Shown in pieces: positions 1 through 12,400 of a stretch of DNA of 64,000 nucleotides. The DNA comes from Owenia fusiformis. Taxonomy: Eukaryota > Annelida > Polychaeta > Sabellida > Oweniidae. The stretch spans positions 29,318,166-29,382,165 of the forward strand of contig CAIIXF020000011.1 in the NCBI GenBank assembly GCA_903813345.2. The letters are read 5' to 3'. Made by a program: the position numbers and the translations under genes. Numbering within the stretch: the stretch's first letter is position 1; the number at the start of each line of letters is the position of its first letter. The notes under the pieces were generated by a model. That model saw nothing but the letters and a program-made list of their open reading frames with translations. It did no database searches and was not told the DNA's origin.

Positions 1-2039
1 AATGCAGGTGAAATTGAGTGACCTTCCATGAGCTCACTGGCATCAATTGTCCAGTCAGTCAGTTTTGTTTGTGTAGCTACTAAATCCTCATTGCAGTCTA
101 GAATACATAGAGCATTTTCCACACATCGCCACAGCGGCATAGTTACGAGTTTACCCATCAGTCCCATTGCCCTCACTATTGCTAAGATTTCTGGTGTCTT
201 GACATCAACTAAGATGGATTTGAGGAGCTGATTAGGTTGAGAAAAACTATCACAAAATTCACAGATGTCATCTTGATGGTAAATTAACGCACCTGCGTTT
301 TTGTACAAAATATTTATTCTAGAGCCAATTATTGGAATAAACTTGTTCCTCTTGCCCTTTTCTTCTAGAAATGATTCCCAATAGGCTGCCACTCCGGCAG
401 TTTGGCTACCTCTTGCGGTGAAAGCTTTCGCACTAGTCACAACCAGTCGTTGGGCTCCAAACTCATCACCAGGGAACTGATGGGGATTTTTCCCTGTAAT
501 GATGGTGGCCTCAAATTCCTTTAAAGGTTTGGTAGCACATTCACTACTTAGGTTCTGCACTAAGTGCATCTTGCAAAAAGTATTGATGATTTCTTTAATC
601 TGTTCTTTTTCGGCTTCAGATTTATCATTCCAATCGGGAAGAACAGTTGGGATAATGTCATTTTTGAGATCTTGCAATTTAGAGTTAAACTGATGACAGC
701 CTGGGCCTTGGTCAGACTGAGTTGCGGAAAAAGAGCATATGATTTTATTTTTCAATGTTTCAACTTCCTCAGGATTATTAGTTAAAGTTTGAGCTAGTTG
801 TGTTGTCAAGATTCTAACTTCCTCCATCGCTGCTGTGGCTGTACCGTAGACATTTTCTGTTAGCCCTACAGATAGAGTATGGGATGAACCAGCTGGAGTG
901 ATTCCTTGAGTTAGGTAGTGCCTATGATACTTTGTAGTGCCATCCGTATGCAAAGTGTTACCTTGCACTTCTGGAGTTGGTTTAAGAATCTCCACAGCTA
1001 CATGTTGCTGTGCCACGTGTCGGGCCTCAATCATCAGCCTGCTTACGAGGGATTGACTTGGTACTTTCTCGGGGCATTTTCCAGTCATATTTTGTAAGAC
1101 TATTTTCAACACTTTCCCCACTTGATTCATGGATACTCCACAATCAGTTACCAGCATAAATACAGTTTCTCGGATGGCATCTGAATACCGGTTTCCTTCA
1201 AATGTTATGACTTCTTCAGATTGCATCATGTCATTGAGATACTCATTAATGGATTCTGAATATTGTAGTTGATTTTTGGTCTGGTTTAAAGATTTTTTAA
1301 CATCATTTAATTCACATTTTTGGGCTTCAATTTTTTTCTTGTACCTGTCTTTGGATTGGGAAATGTTCTTTTTCAGCTTTTTATTTTCTTCTATTATATC
1401 TGCTGATGGTACATGTACATTAGTTGTTGGTGGTTCATTGTTCTGTTTGAGATCTGTTATTGTTACCTGTAAATCTTTGATGGTGGTATCTCTTCTTTTC
1501 AATTTTTTATTTACATTTCTTATGTTCATTCCCGCTATCTTAACATTAGCTTGTTGAAGTCTTGTTGATGCTTTTTGATATTTTGATTCCATTTCCTTTA
1601 ATTCATTCTGTATTTCTAGAGTTTCGTTTTGATTGATTCTTAATGACAGAGAGAAGTCATTTGTAATCTCCTCAATCTCCTGGTCTTTTTCATTTTTTTC
1701 CTGAACTAAAGTTCCCTTTTCAATTTTCATCTGTGCTAGTTTACGTTTTAAACTCACATTTGATTCAACTGGTTGGCATCCAGATGGTACTGAGGAAAAT
1801 TCTTCACACAGAAAGGAATCTAACTCTTTTTGATTTTTGTTGCGTATAAGCTTATGGTACTTCATCATCATTCTTTTCAGCTTCACTATGACATACTTAT
1901 CATTCGATGAAACACTAGTTGGAAAGTCATGTTTTAGTTTGTTTACTGTGTCAGAGCCTAACCCATTTGCTTTAATGATATCAACTACTACTTTATTGGA
2001 CAAGTGTGTAGGGGCTAAGCTAGAACTGATAGATGCCAT
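1..2039 (-). CDS. Transposase-like (putative DDE/RNase H fold) protein, C-terminus cut by window edge
   Basis: An uninterrupted reading frame of 679 codons runs leftward from ATG at 2039 to the window edge, so the C-terminus is missing. Residues about 1-90 are a helical N-terminal region. About 95-290 is a long K/E/Q-rich coiled coil. The rest is a globular domain. That domain has LHTDGTTK (Asp366) and SDQGPGC (Asp443), then CKMH (Cys489, His492). The two aspartates in these contexts resemble the first acidic positions of DDE transposases, as in large uncharacterised transposon-related families of invertebrates; the third acidic residue would lie beyond the edge. The AG immediately before the ATG (2040-2041) is a good acceptor, and an upstream exon joins in frame but supplies no earlier Met before an in-frame stop. 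The frame is intact, so this is either a recent element or a domesticated gene. The transposase assignment is inference; the coding call is firm. Confidence 0.6.
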   Translation of the reverse strand, partial: MASISSSLAPTHLSNKVVVDIIKANGLGSDTVNKLKHDFPTSVSSNDKYVIVKLKRMMMKYHKLIRNKNQKELDSFLCEEFSSVPSGCQPVESNVSLKRKLAQMKIEKGTLVQEKNEKDQEIEEITNDFSLSLRINQNETLEIQNELKEMESKYQKASTRLQQANVKIAGMNIRNVNKKLKRRDTTIKDLQVTITDLKQNNEPPTTNVHVPSADIIEENKKLKKNISQSKDRYKKKIEAQKCELNDVKKSLNQTKNQLQYSESINEYLNDMMQSEEVITFEGNRYSDAIRETVFMLVTDCGVSMNQVGKVLKIVLQNMTGKCPEKVPSQSLVSRLMIEARHVAQQHVAVEILKPTPEVQGNTLHTDGTTKYHRHYLTQGITPAGSSHTLSVGLTENVYGTATAAMEEVRILTTQLAQTLTNNPEEVETLKNKIICSFSATQSDQGPGCHQFNSKLQDLKNDIIPTVLPDWNDKSEAEKEQIKEIINTFCKMHLVQNLSSECATKPLKEFEATIITGKNPHQFPGDEFGAQRLVVTSAKAFTARGSQTAGVAAYWESFLEEKGKRNKFIPIIGSRINILYKNAGALIYHQDDICEFCDSFSQPNQLLKSILVDVKTPEILAIVRAMGLMGKLVTMPLWRCVENALCILDCNEDLVATQTKLTDWTIDASELMEGHSISPA

Positions 2040-2315
2040 CTAAGAAATAAAAGTATTTCACTTCTTATACCTACTCTATCTAAATAAATTTCTTAAAATT
2101 CTTTATCAATCTCTTTCAATGAGAAGAGGTGGCAGACATTGCTATTTTAGCATTAATTGTTAATGGTTGAAAACACAGATCAATCAAATAATGTAGTTTT
2201 GTTTTCCAAATTGCTAACTCGTGTTATATTAACATTTAAATTGCATCTTGGTAAAAAGAAATGTTGATTCTATATTTTGTCTTATTAATATTGATAGATT
2301 TTATTAAACACTCAC

Positions 2316-2388
2316 CTTTCTAATACTTTGGAGATGCAGAGCAGCTGCCACTTGTTGAGATTGTGCATCAGTTGTTTTACAGCTACAT
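2316..2388 (-). other. Upstream exon of the transposase-like gene
   Basis: Read on the minus strand, a TTTTTATTACAG acceptor precedes this 73-base segment and GTGAGTG follows it. Its last codon ends in phase 0 and joins the ATG-containing exon that starts at 2039. The segment is open in that frame. A possible further 5' exon ends at 3097-3098 (ACTAG then GTGAGG). Extending the frame into that exon meets a stop before any Met, so both segments are probably 5' leader. Confidence 0.45.
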
Positions 2389-2449
2389 CTGTAATAAAAA
2401 GTCCAAACTCCCAATCATATGAGCTTTAATACAATAGGAATTAATTACA

Positions 2450-2873
2450 AGAAAATGGAAACTGAACAAGTTCAATTTCAGACTCCAGATGACAGATTTG
2501 AAAGAGCTGTTTCTAAGCTAAGTGATTAAAAAAAGAAGAAGACGTTTCGATAAATAACGACCAAGATAGTTGACAGAATGTTGAAAATGTAAGTTTTGAC
2601 TAGTTCTTGACCTTTGACCTAGATAAAAATTTGACTCAATTTCCCACCAAATAGATCAAGTACCTTAATTACCAATATAATTGTCTTGAATAGATGATAC
2701 CTTATAGTTGTTGAGAAAACGTGCTCAGTAAAATAATAATAATAGGAAGAAAGAATAAGAAGAAGAAAGAAAGAAAAGAGGCAAAAACAATAGACTCCAG
2801 ATTATCATCTGGAGTCTAATAATAAAGAAAAGAGGCAAAAACAATAGACTCCAGATTTTCATCTGGAGTCTAA
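2450..2873 (-). mobile_element. Short Helitron-like (HINE-like) element copy
   Basis: On the minus strand the copy begins with two tandem hairpins built from AGACTCCAGAT and its complement ATCTGGAGTCT, each followed by ATTGTTTTTGCC. About 330 bases follow, including GTCAAATTTTTATCTAGGTC. It ends with ATCTGGAGTCTGAAATTGAA and a short palindrome (TTGAACTTGTTCA). The same termini and left interior occur at 46018-53860, where a tandem repeat is inserted between them. This copy lacks that tandem repeat and is therefore a compact, about 420-bp version. It contains no coding capacity. The assignment to Helitron2-type elements is inferred from structure. Confidence 0.6.
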
Positions 2874-3252
2874 TAATTAGTCAATAAATAATGAAAAAGT
2901 AAAACTGATCAATTGAATGATATTCTCACAACTTTTCTTTGGACAATTTAGTTACACATATTATCACACTACTATCAAGTTATTAAATAAATGTATGTTA
3001 TCCAAGAAATAACCATCTTTAATAAGAGAACAAGCAAAAGTAAAACATCATGAAAAATCCAACAAAACATCAAAAAAGAAACCAGTTTCCTCACCTAGTC
3101 AAGTGTGAAAAGTGCTGACGTATAGATATGAATTTTTATCATTCAATATTCCAATAGCTTAGTATACCAATTAATAGGACACAAATGGATTCAATATTTT
3201 CATGATGTACATTTACACTTATTTATTTTTCTTTCAAAGAAATACTGAAGAA

Positions 3253-4300
3253 TTAACAACATAAGAAACCATGCTGCTGAAGAAATGAAACATCACGGTC
3301 AGGCTCAGAAATATAGGATAGAACACAATGTAAATGGTACACAAGAGAGCATTTGGGGCAAAAAATATAAAACTGTCCAGAAAATTCCGCAAGTAAAAGA
3401 GAAGAGTCTTCGAAATGTCGAAATAAGAAAGTTTCTGCTCCATCTGTCCCCACTTGACAAACTTGACAAGTCCACCTATTGTGAAATAGTGCTACATATG
3501 ACTGACTTTCAATGTCACTATCCTCACTAGAAGACATATCTGTTCCTGTAATTAAAATTAAATGTATTTCCAAAGTTAACCAAAACAATGATCTTACAAC
3601 TTTTTTATAGACCATCAAATGTGCGTTGAAGAAGTAATATGAACAAAATACTTACAATGGTGGAACAGCAAGCTAGGATGTACAGCTCCCAATTCCTGAA
3701 ATTTAAATGGAACAACATGTGAATGTACATATCATCATATATGAAGGGATGTACATGTATAATATAAGTCTCCATAATGTCAAGACAACTACTAGCTAAC
3801 AAATACTATAAATATTAGGCCTATCCTCAAATGTTTAGAAATCAACAATTACATGAATTTGAATCGTGAACTAGACACTTACTGTTGTCTGCTTTAATAA
3901 TAAAAAGAGACAACCGTATAATGACAATCAAACTCAGCAATTATATTCAACAACATTGTGACAATATATGCTTACCAGGGTTGACTAAATGCTGAGGTAT
4001 GGGGCAGGCCAGGCAGCGCAGTTCTTTACATTTAATACAAGGTATGCAGATATGTCTTTCCAACTCTATAGATTTTTCCTGAAATCAATTGTGAATTTCA
4101 TTTAGACACACGTATCTTTGTAATGTATACACCTGATGTACATGTACCATTGTACCAACCTGTACTCTACATACATTACATAGCTTTCTAGAATGTTTAC
4201 AATATGAAAAATAATGATAATGTCACAAAAAATGAGTAATTATATGACAAAAAATATATATACAACTCACCTTGAGCTGAATGTGCTTGAAATAATGCAT
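3253..4300 (-). CDS. Small PHD-like zinc-binding protein, three exons
   Basis: Minus-strand exons are placed at 4300-4271, 4078-3976 and 3545-3253, giving 141 residues. Joins are in phase (0, then 1), and the sites are CAAG|GTGAGT, TTTCAG|GAAA, CCTG|GTAAGC and TTACAG|GAAC. Exon 2 carries a cysteine cluster (CIPCIKC then CLAC). The last exon has an acidic stretch (SSSEDSDIES), then CQVC, CPKC, HLHC and a terminal CC. The spacing C-x2-C ... C-x2-C-x4-H-x2-C ... CC resembles a PHD-type cross-brace. The start is uncertain: a 5' segment at 4788-4731 has a good donor but joins out of frame, so it is probably non-coding leader. The neighbour 3' on the same strand is the transposase-like gene. No function can be named. 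Confidence 0.5.
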
Positions 4301-4792
4301 AATGCTGATATATGTAATCAATTTGACAAAACTGATTACAGTAATGTTTACTTCCGGATGGGCGATAATAAAGTAGTAAATTATCACTCAACTTGAAAAC
4401 TATTTTTTATGGAGATAAATCGGTAAATATGTGCATCAATTGCACATTCACACCATTGAAAGTTATTTAAGTCTATCAATTTTGAATGCGTGATCCACCA
4501 GAGATATGCGATTCAGCTGCTATTAGCATTCATTTGGAAATTGTAAGGATGAATCAAAAATTTTTGAACAATTTTCCCGCGAAAATGTCTATCCGCTTCA
4601 AAGCTTAAAATACTGTTAGCTAAGCTATTTATCATAAAAGTTAGAGCATTAAGACGTAGGAGAAAGACCATAGTATTACATTTGAATACAAGTATCACAT
4701 GTAATTGGTAAATTATAGGATAACTTACCGGATAATCTGCATAATTATTTTGACAAATCATTTTTCCAAAATCTAATATGGCGCCCAAGAAG

Positions 4793-4800
4793 TGACGTCA
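4793..4800. promoter_or_regulatory. CRE octamer upstream of the PHD-like gene
   Basis: A perfect palindromic CREB/ATF site (TGACGTCA) lies just 5' of the putative leader exon (4788-4731) of the minus-strand gene and next to ATGGCGCC. This is a plausible core promoter position; the binding itself is inferred. Confidence 0.4.
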
Positions 4801-6465
4801 CGACAAGCCAGAAAGCAGTTTTGGGAATTTTCAATGTGTGAGTAGTTTTTGAATCGAATTCCGGGAGCGGTTAAGCGCTTTCATAAGATAATTTTTGCAG
4901 GAAATTATCAACATTGTATTCAATTATATTAATCTGGGTGATGCTTTTTGTAAATGCGAATAGGTTTCTTAAAAAATTGGAAAAACATGGAAAAATGGTC
5001 AAGTTTTGGCTTTCTTGAGCTCTACTGTCTTCCGAACTCTGTTAACCACCTGGAATCATCTCGTTTTATTTTCTCCTAGATATATATTATCGAATTAAAA
5101 AAACAGAATTAGCCTACCGTGTACAGTCTCTCCCGGAAAAACACATTTCAATCACTGCATTTTTAGCCTATTTACTTTTCGTGGTGCCATGACGTCACGC
5201 TCAAAAATACCAAAATGTTGCAGAAAATCCATTATAATGTCAAAAATATATAATTAACATAACTCAAAACATGTAAGTACACAAGGTTTATTATAACTCT
5301 TTATAATAAAACAGAGAAATGGAATGGGGGTTTATCAAATGTGATAAATAACAGCTTTGAAAAAATACGGAAATGATTTCCTCAAAATTGCCTCACAGCC
5401 GTAATATCCCTAGAACTTCTAGTTTGGCTTATAAAGTGTGTGGCCTCTTATATTTGGATGTTTCTCTGCCATGTTATTTTCAATAAGATTAACATGGCTG
5501 AAATTCTTCAAATTACAAGACGGCACAGGCTTATTGCACAAAAAACTAAAAAATCTGAAATATACAAATGTCATTCATGTACATTATGAATATACTTTTC
5601 CATATATTATTGCACAATGGTCTCCCAATTTCTTATTTTTGCCGTTCTACTGACGAAATGAAGCAGTGAAATGGACTCTATGTGACGTCACACCAATAAG
5701 ACGAAATACACGACAACAGTATCCATAAACTGATCGCAAAAGGTCAATTGGCGAGTAACAGAAAAATCATAATAAAAAAATAGATTCTGCTGTTGTCTTT
5801 GAGTTTTACAATGTAACCTCGTGGGTTTTATAATACATATTGCATACTGGTAACTAGTCACGTGGAGTGTTATATCATTTCCTTATTATTCATGATCAAC
5901 GTTTATAGTTGTCAGAAAAATCATGGGATGGAATGATTTGCTCACCATGGGCTTTCATGAGAAGCTTCACTCACAAACAACAACCCTAAAATTGAATGTC
6001 AAAGTACGAGATAATATCGAATAAAATGAACTACTTCGGACGTAATTGTGTGCTGCATATCAATATATAAGCATTAAATACAATATAAAATCAAAAGCTA
6101 TTTGGATGATACCTGTATTTCCACTTTCAATCTGAGCGAATTTTCATTTTTCACGCCAGCAGATCCAATATGGCGGTTTCCAATTCAAAACAAGCATCAA
6201 CAATTTTATATATATTTATTACAAGAATAGGATAAAAATCCTAGAATTTTTATTGATATACTGAAACAATGTTATTACTCGCAATTTTCTTGTCAAACAT
6301 AAACAAAATTCAGAAGAAAATGTATGAAAAGCAAAAAAACAAAGATGAAATAGTAATTTTATCCTCGTCACGAGCACTCTACAACTTCCGGTCAAAATTT
6401 TTTTTTTATTTTTTTACTGATTTTGCTGTTTTACGAGTTATTTCAGAACATAGAAGGCATATAAA
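4801..6465. other. Gene-free interval between divergent genes, with CRE octamers
   Basis: I see no supportable gene here. Two more perfect TGACGTCA octamers occur at 5190-5197 and 5683-5690. Short ATGGCGG (6171) and ACTTCCGG (6389) boxes lie on the COQ3 side, the latter an ETS-type core about 75 bases before the COQ3 start codon. The interval separates a leftward gene from rightward COQ3 and probably holds both promoters. Confidence 0.4.
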
Positions 6466-9400
6466 ATGTTTAATAAAAGCATGTTGATTAGAAGTCTCAC
6501 GAGAGGAAACTGTATTAAAATTTCTAATCTTGACGGTGTACGAACTCTCCATCCTAGATCAGAACCTTTTGACAAAATTGTGCATTGCAAGATCTGCTCT
6601 TACAGTCTATCACAGAGAACTAGAGGACAAAACAGGTTTGTTATCCATACTTATTTATACATCCCATTGCTAGTAATCCACTAGATGGAAACTCTATACC
6701 AGCGGTGTAAGGTGTAAATCTAACACTGCGCAGGCCATCCAACTGTCCCGCAATTTGCGTATTTGTCACACATTTGCTGGAAAATTTGAAGTCACTCCAG
6801 TTATTTTTGCGTGACAGAATATTCTGTCATGCAAATACGCATTTTACCTGATTATTGTCAAGCAAAAATATTTCTGGAGAAAAAAGTGATTGCCCTTTAG
6901 GAAATTAACGAACGCCGAAAAAAACGAATAGATTTCATTTGAACTTTTCACAGAGACCTTATATGTCACGAATTTTCATCGAAATATATCCTACCTACCC
7001 CCCTCCATTGACAGAGTTCCTGAATGCGAACTCAGCAAGCACGACAATTCTGAGTTGTCCAAAATTTTGTAAGTCACTCATGTTGGGTGTTCCCAAGTTG
7101 ACAGGCCTGACTACGCCAAAAAAATATTACTCAAATGTGTCGAATCTTCTGTATCAAAACACCTATTTTATGCTCGTAAAAACATCATTTTATGGGAATA
7201 CCTTTCTAATGTGCTTAAAATGTTCAAATGTTTTTCATCATATTTAAAGACGATTTTTTAAATCTTGACACAACTCATTCTTGTAATAAAGATGATTATC
7301 CTGAAAACTGGAGTATTGGTATGTTAAGCACCATTTACAAACAAGGTAGTCAATTTAATCCAGATAACTATAGAGGCATCAATGTGTTAGCTTGAATTGC
7401 AACGTATAAATTGTTCAAAAAAGATTTTAGAATTGAATTATATTTGAAATTAGATAATAAAAAGTATAGATTGGCGATAAGTAGATTTCGAATGAGTTCT
7501 CATCGATTGGCGATTGAGACTGGAAGACATGCAAAGCCAAAACCAAAACCTAGAGAGGAAAGATTATGCAATACCTGTAAACATATAGAGGATAAATGTC
7601 ATTTCCTTTTAACTTGTACAAAGAATGATGAGCATAGACAATTATTGTACACTAAGGCTCGTGAAATTCTAAGTAACTTTGACCTCAATAGTGAAAATTT
7701 ATTTGTCAATCTCATTTCAAGTAAAAACTTAACATTACAAAGACACATTTGAAAATTCATTTATCATTCATTTAAGAATTTGTAGTCAGAATGCAGGGTA
7801 TGTGCACCACACTTTAAATGTAACCTTGTCCTTTCATCATGATGTATACTACCTTTATTTTGGGTTTTTGTATATCTCGTATATATTTTTGTACTTTTGC
7901 CTTAGTTAGTATTTGTAGTTTAGATATTTAGTTTTTTCATAATTATGACTAATGTAATCATGTTATGATACAAGATGTCAATAAAAGTTATATATTGGCA
8001 ATGTTTTTGACTCAGTGATTCATAATAGATTAGTCTTTAATGCTGAAACAATTAACTTACAAGTTACAAGATCCAATTCAAGGTGCCTTTAAGAAAAATA
8101 GCAGGACCACATACAATCTTTTTATTTTTCAAACAATAAAAAACAAATTTAAAAGACATAAGAAAATCCTTTATACATGTGTAATTGACTTTAAGAAAGC
8201 GTTTGACTATATTGATCGTGATGTTTTACTTTTTAAATTATGCAAATCAGGAATACATCCCTCGAGTAAAATATTTACTATAATAAAAAGCATGTATTCA
8301 AAATCAAAAGCTTGTCTGAAATTTAGAGCTGGTATAACATCAACATTTAATACTGAGGTAGGAATTATGCAAGGTAGTGTGCTCAGTACTTATTTATTTA
8401 ATCACTTCTTAGATGATCTGACTGAATTTCTACCAAATGACTGCGGTGTACGGATTCAGGGTGAGATGATCAATCACTTTTTGTGGGCAGACGATTTGAA
8501 ACTAATCTCAACCACTGCCGAGGGTCTTCAAAGACAACTCAATGCTTTATTTAATTTCTGCAAAAGTTATAGAATGATAGTTAATACAATAAAAACAAAA
8601 GTTCTCTTGTATAATACAAAGAAAATAGATACTTTCTTTCACTTCAATGGCCAAAAAATAGAATGTGTTACTGAATATAAATATCTTGGGTGTATCCAAA
8701 CTACCGATAATAAATCTGACAAAAATATTAAACATCTAATTGGTAAATCAAGAAAGGCAATTTTTAAAATAAAAAGCCAATATAAGAAATTTGGTGATGT
8801 ACCAGTCAATGTAGCTTTACATATTTTTGACACCCTAGTAACACCCATTCTTACATATGGGTGTGAGATATGGCAAACAGAAAAACATATAAATGATCTT
8901 GAAATGGTGCACTTGAGATTTATTAAATCAATTCTCGGAGTAAAAAGACAAACTGCCAGTCCAGCAATTTATGGAGACTTAGGCCGTTTTCCAATTTCTG
9001 TAAAATTTGAGACTGCATTAATAAAATACTGGATAAGAATCCTCCAACTCCCCCCAACAAATATACTCCATAAAGCATATTCCTATGAAAAGGAAATGCA
9101 CGAATTAGGTTTTCAAACTTGGGCTACAAAAGTTTATGATATTTTATGTAAAACTAATATGACAAAACACTGGGAGGATCAAGATAATTTAGAAAGTAAA
9201 GAAATGGTACCATTCAATGTTGAAAAAACCTTGAGGAGTAACTTTGTTGATAAATGGAAAACTGATATTAATCACAACTTCCCTATACTTCGCACATATA
9301 ACACCTTTAAGAATGACTTTTCCTTGGATACTTATACAAAACTTGATAATAGAAAATATAGAGAATCAATAGCCAGGTTTAGACTAAGCTCACACAAACT

Positions 9401-12400
9401 TCGAATTGAAACAGGCCGCTATTCTAAACCTAAACCTATTCCAATAAATGATAGACTTTGCCTAACTTGTAAATCTGTAGAAGATGAAAAACATTTTTTT
9501 ATTAATTGTAAAAAACATGATGCACAAAGGAGTGTCCTTCTAGAAAAAATGAAAGAAATATTTGGACCCGATTTTCTAATCAATGAAACAAATTTTAAAA
9601 TGCTACTGTCTTCGCAAAATATTACTGTTCAAAGGCATATTGGCAAATATGTTTACCATTCTTTCCAAAATTTAGAGTAGACTACAATTACTGTGCTACA
9701 CTGCTAATATCTTCTTTTTTATCTTTTATGCATCTAGTTTTATAGAAAGCCTGTAGCCTCATACTAATAATTATATGTTACATGCATAAAGTTTAGTTAT
9801 AAATGTAGTCTAGCATTTGTGAATAGTGTAGTATTGTCTTGTGTCAAGACAGCCTAGTTTGTACATAGACTAATGTGTCATGTTTTGATACAAAATGTCA
9901 ATAAAAGAAATATATTCTCACTTTTCTTAATGCAAATACCCCCCTCCACAAAGGTCAAATCAAGGTCAATGTAACTTAGGGGGTGCCAAAAATTGCTATT
10001 TTTTTAAATTATAATCTATTATCTTTCAAATCATGGGCTTTCAATTAAAATGAAATAAAAACCCAGGTAATAACTTTTGTAGAACTGAAGTTATGTACTT
10101 TATGTACTTTCAAAGATAGCGCAGCATCACAAAAACTCATGGAACTCATGGAAAAATCAATGGAACGCATAATTGTATAATCAACAATTTCAAGTTGTTT
10201 TTGTCTTTAACATTCATAAGAAGTACTACCAATAACAATAAGTGATTTAGTAAGAAAATAGATAATTGCTGACTAATTATTATTCCATTATAATTTCGGT
10301 GATCCACTCAATTTTAAGGAAAAAAGAAAAGTCATCCTTCGAGGTTCTGACATTTTGTTACCGAAATGGTTCGTTTCTGTAACCAGCGTAATCGAGTGGA
10401 TCACTAGTGACCTAGGGGGATCTGACGATTCTGAGGTATTATTTCATCTCGATCATATGTTGGATATGTATATTCATCCCAAAGGCACTTTTATTTTCAG
10501 ATTCTACAGTTCATCATCACGCATTGAACATAAACAAAGGCCAATGGTCTCGCATGTGGATGACAATGAAATAAAAAAATTCAGTAAAATTGCTCAAACA
10601 TTTTGGAATCCTTCAGGAGAATATGAAGCATTACATTCAATGAACAATTTACGAGTGCCAATGATAAGAGACGGTTTAATTGAACAGTGTGAAATTAAAA
10701 ATGCAGTAGAGCCTCTTTCTGGGCTGACATTATTAGACGTTGGATGTGGAGGAGGAATACTTTCTGAGGTAAGAGACATTTTGTATTTTGAGTTTCATTA
10801 CACACGCCTTTAGCATTATTGATTCATTTCCCTTGCCTTAGTGCTAGGTAACCTTAAAAATTAATGATTATCCTGAAACACAGCCAGACCTGTTGGCATT
10901 AGTAGAAATTAGGCATGGCAAGGAATGATGAAACTGAGAGCCAGGAATATTGTAAAATTGTGACAATTTTCTTGAAACTTACTCTCAACTCTCCCATATC
11001 CCTTCTACTCCCCTTAAAAATTCAGCAAAAATATTTCATACTATTTCATAATTTTTGCTACATTTGTTGTAGGCATTAGGTCGGTTAGGAGCAACAGTGA
11101 TAGGCATTGATGCTACAGGGGACAACATCAACGTAGCCCAGCTCCATAAATCCTTTGACCCTGCATTGAGCCTCAATGTTAAATACATCAACTGTTCTGC
11201 AGAAGACCTCATTGCAACAGAGGAAGGACGGTTTGATGGTGTAATTGCGTCAGAGGTGGTTGAACATGTCAACGATCAGCCAGGGTTTATTGAAGCTTGC
11301 TGTAAATTAGTCAAGGTATAGTTTCGTCCTAAATAATACACACATTCTATTTATAATCAGATTTTTGGAACTTAAAAGGATGGCTGGGTGACAGGTGTAC
11401 TATTTAGTGTGAAAAATGATCAAAACTGAGGATGCTTATTTTTTATTACCAGTCACAATCTGCATTTTGAAATTATTTATATTAAGTTGTAAGAAAATTA
11501 TGTAAGTTTCAAACAAATAACTCATTAATTATTTCAATAATGCTCAAATTGTAAATTGTGAATTTAGCAATCTGGCACATCTCTGAACATCACATTTTTC
11601 CTGAACAAGGGATTAAATAGTGAGGCATTATTTGTAAACCCTGTTCCTCTCATGTTGCTATAGTGCAAAAATATAGAATATAAAATGCATTCTTTGGATA
11701 GTGTCAGTATTGAAATTTCCTACTTTACACACTGTCGGATCTAGAAGCTAACAAGGGGGGACCCACATTTCAAGTCAGGATAACAAATTTTGGGCCCCTA
11801 AAACCAAAAATTGGGCCCAAGAAAAATCAAGGTCCATATTTTGTTCATTTGGCCTTAAAATATTTTCTGGGCTCATGAGGCCCATGCCCCAGCCCCCCCC
11901 CCCCTCGATCTGCCAGTGTTACTTGTATTTCATTGTTGATTTTGAGATTAATTTTTTTATTTATGTGTTTTTAGCCGGGAGGATCATTATTTCTGACCAC
12001 TCTCAACAAAACATACTGGAGCTATGCAATTGGGATATTTGCTGCTGAAAATATTGCAAACTTGGTTCCTAAAGGCATGCATGAATGGGAGAAGTTTGTT
12101 TCTCCCCAAGATTTGCAGTTTCTGGTAGATAAGAGTGAGTTACATTTTTAGATAAATATTTATTATCCCCATATACATCTATGATTTTATCTTATTTCTA
12201 TTTATTTAGAATTACACTTTTGTATCAGTGGCACCTTTTTACAAGTGTGTCTTCACAGTAAAACACAATATAATTATCCCATCGAACGAAGTTCGGAGGG
12301 ATATAGGGAACGCCTCCATCCGTCCGTCCATCCGTCCGTCCGTCCGTCCGTCCGTACGTACGTACATCCGTACGTACGTACGTACATCCGTACGTACGTA

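Noticed and set aside
28-2043. Several short plus-strand ORFs (28-231, 499-785, 1276-1557, 1837-2043)
   Set aside because: They are shadows of the single long minus-strand frame that covers this whole region.
3656-3697. Possible extra exon of the PHD-like gene with fair splice sites
   Set aside because: Inclusion brings an in-frame TAG; skipping it joins the flanking exons in phase.
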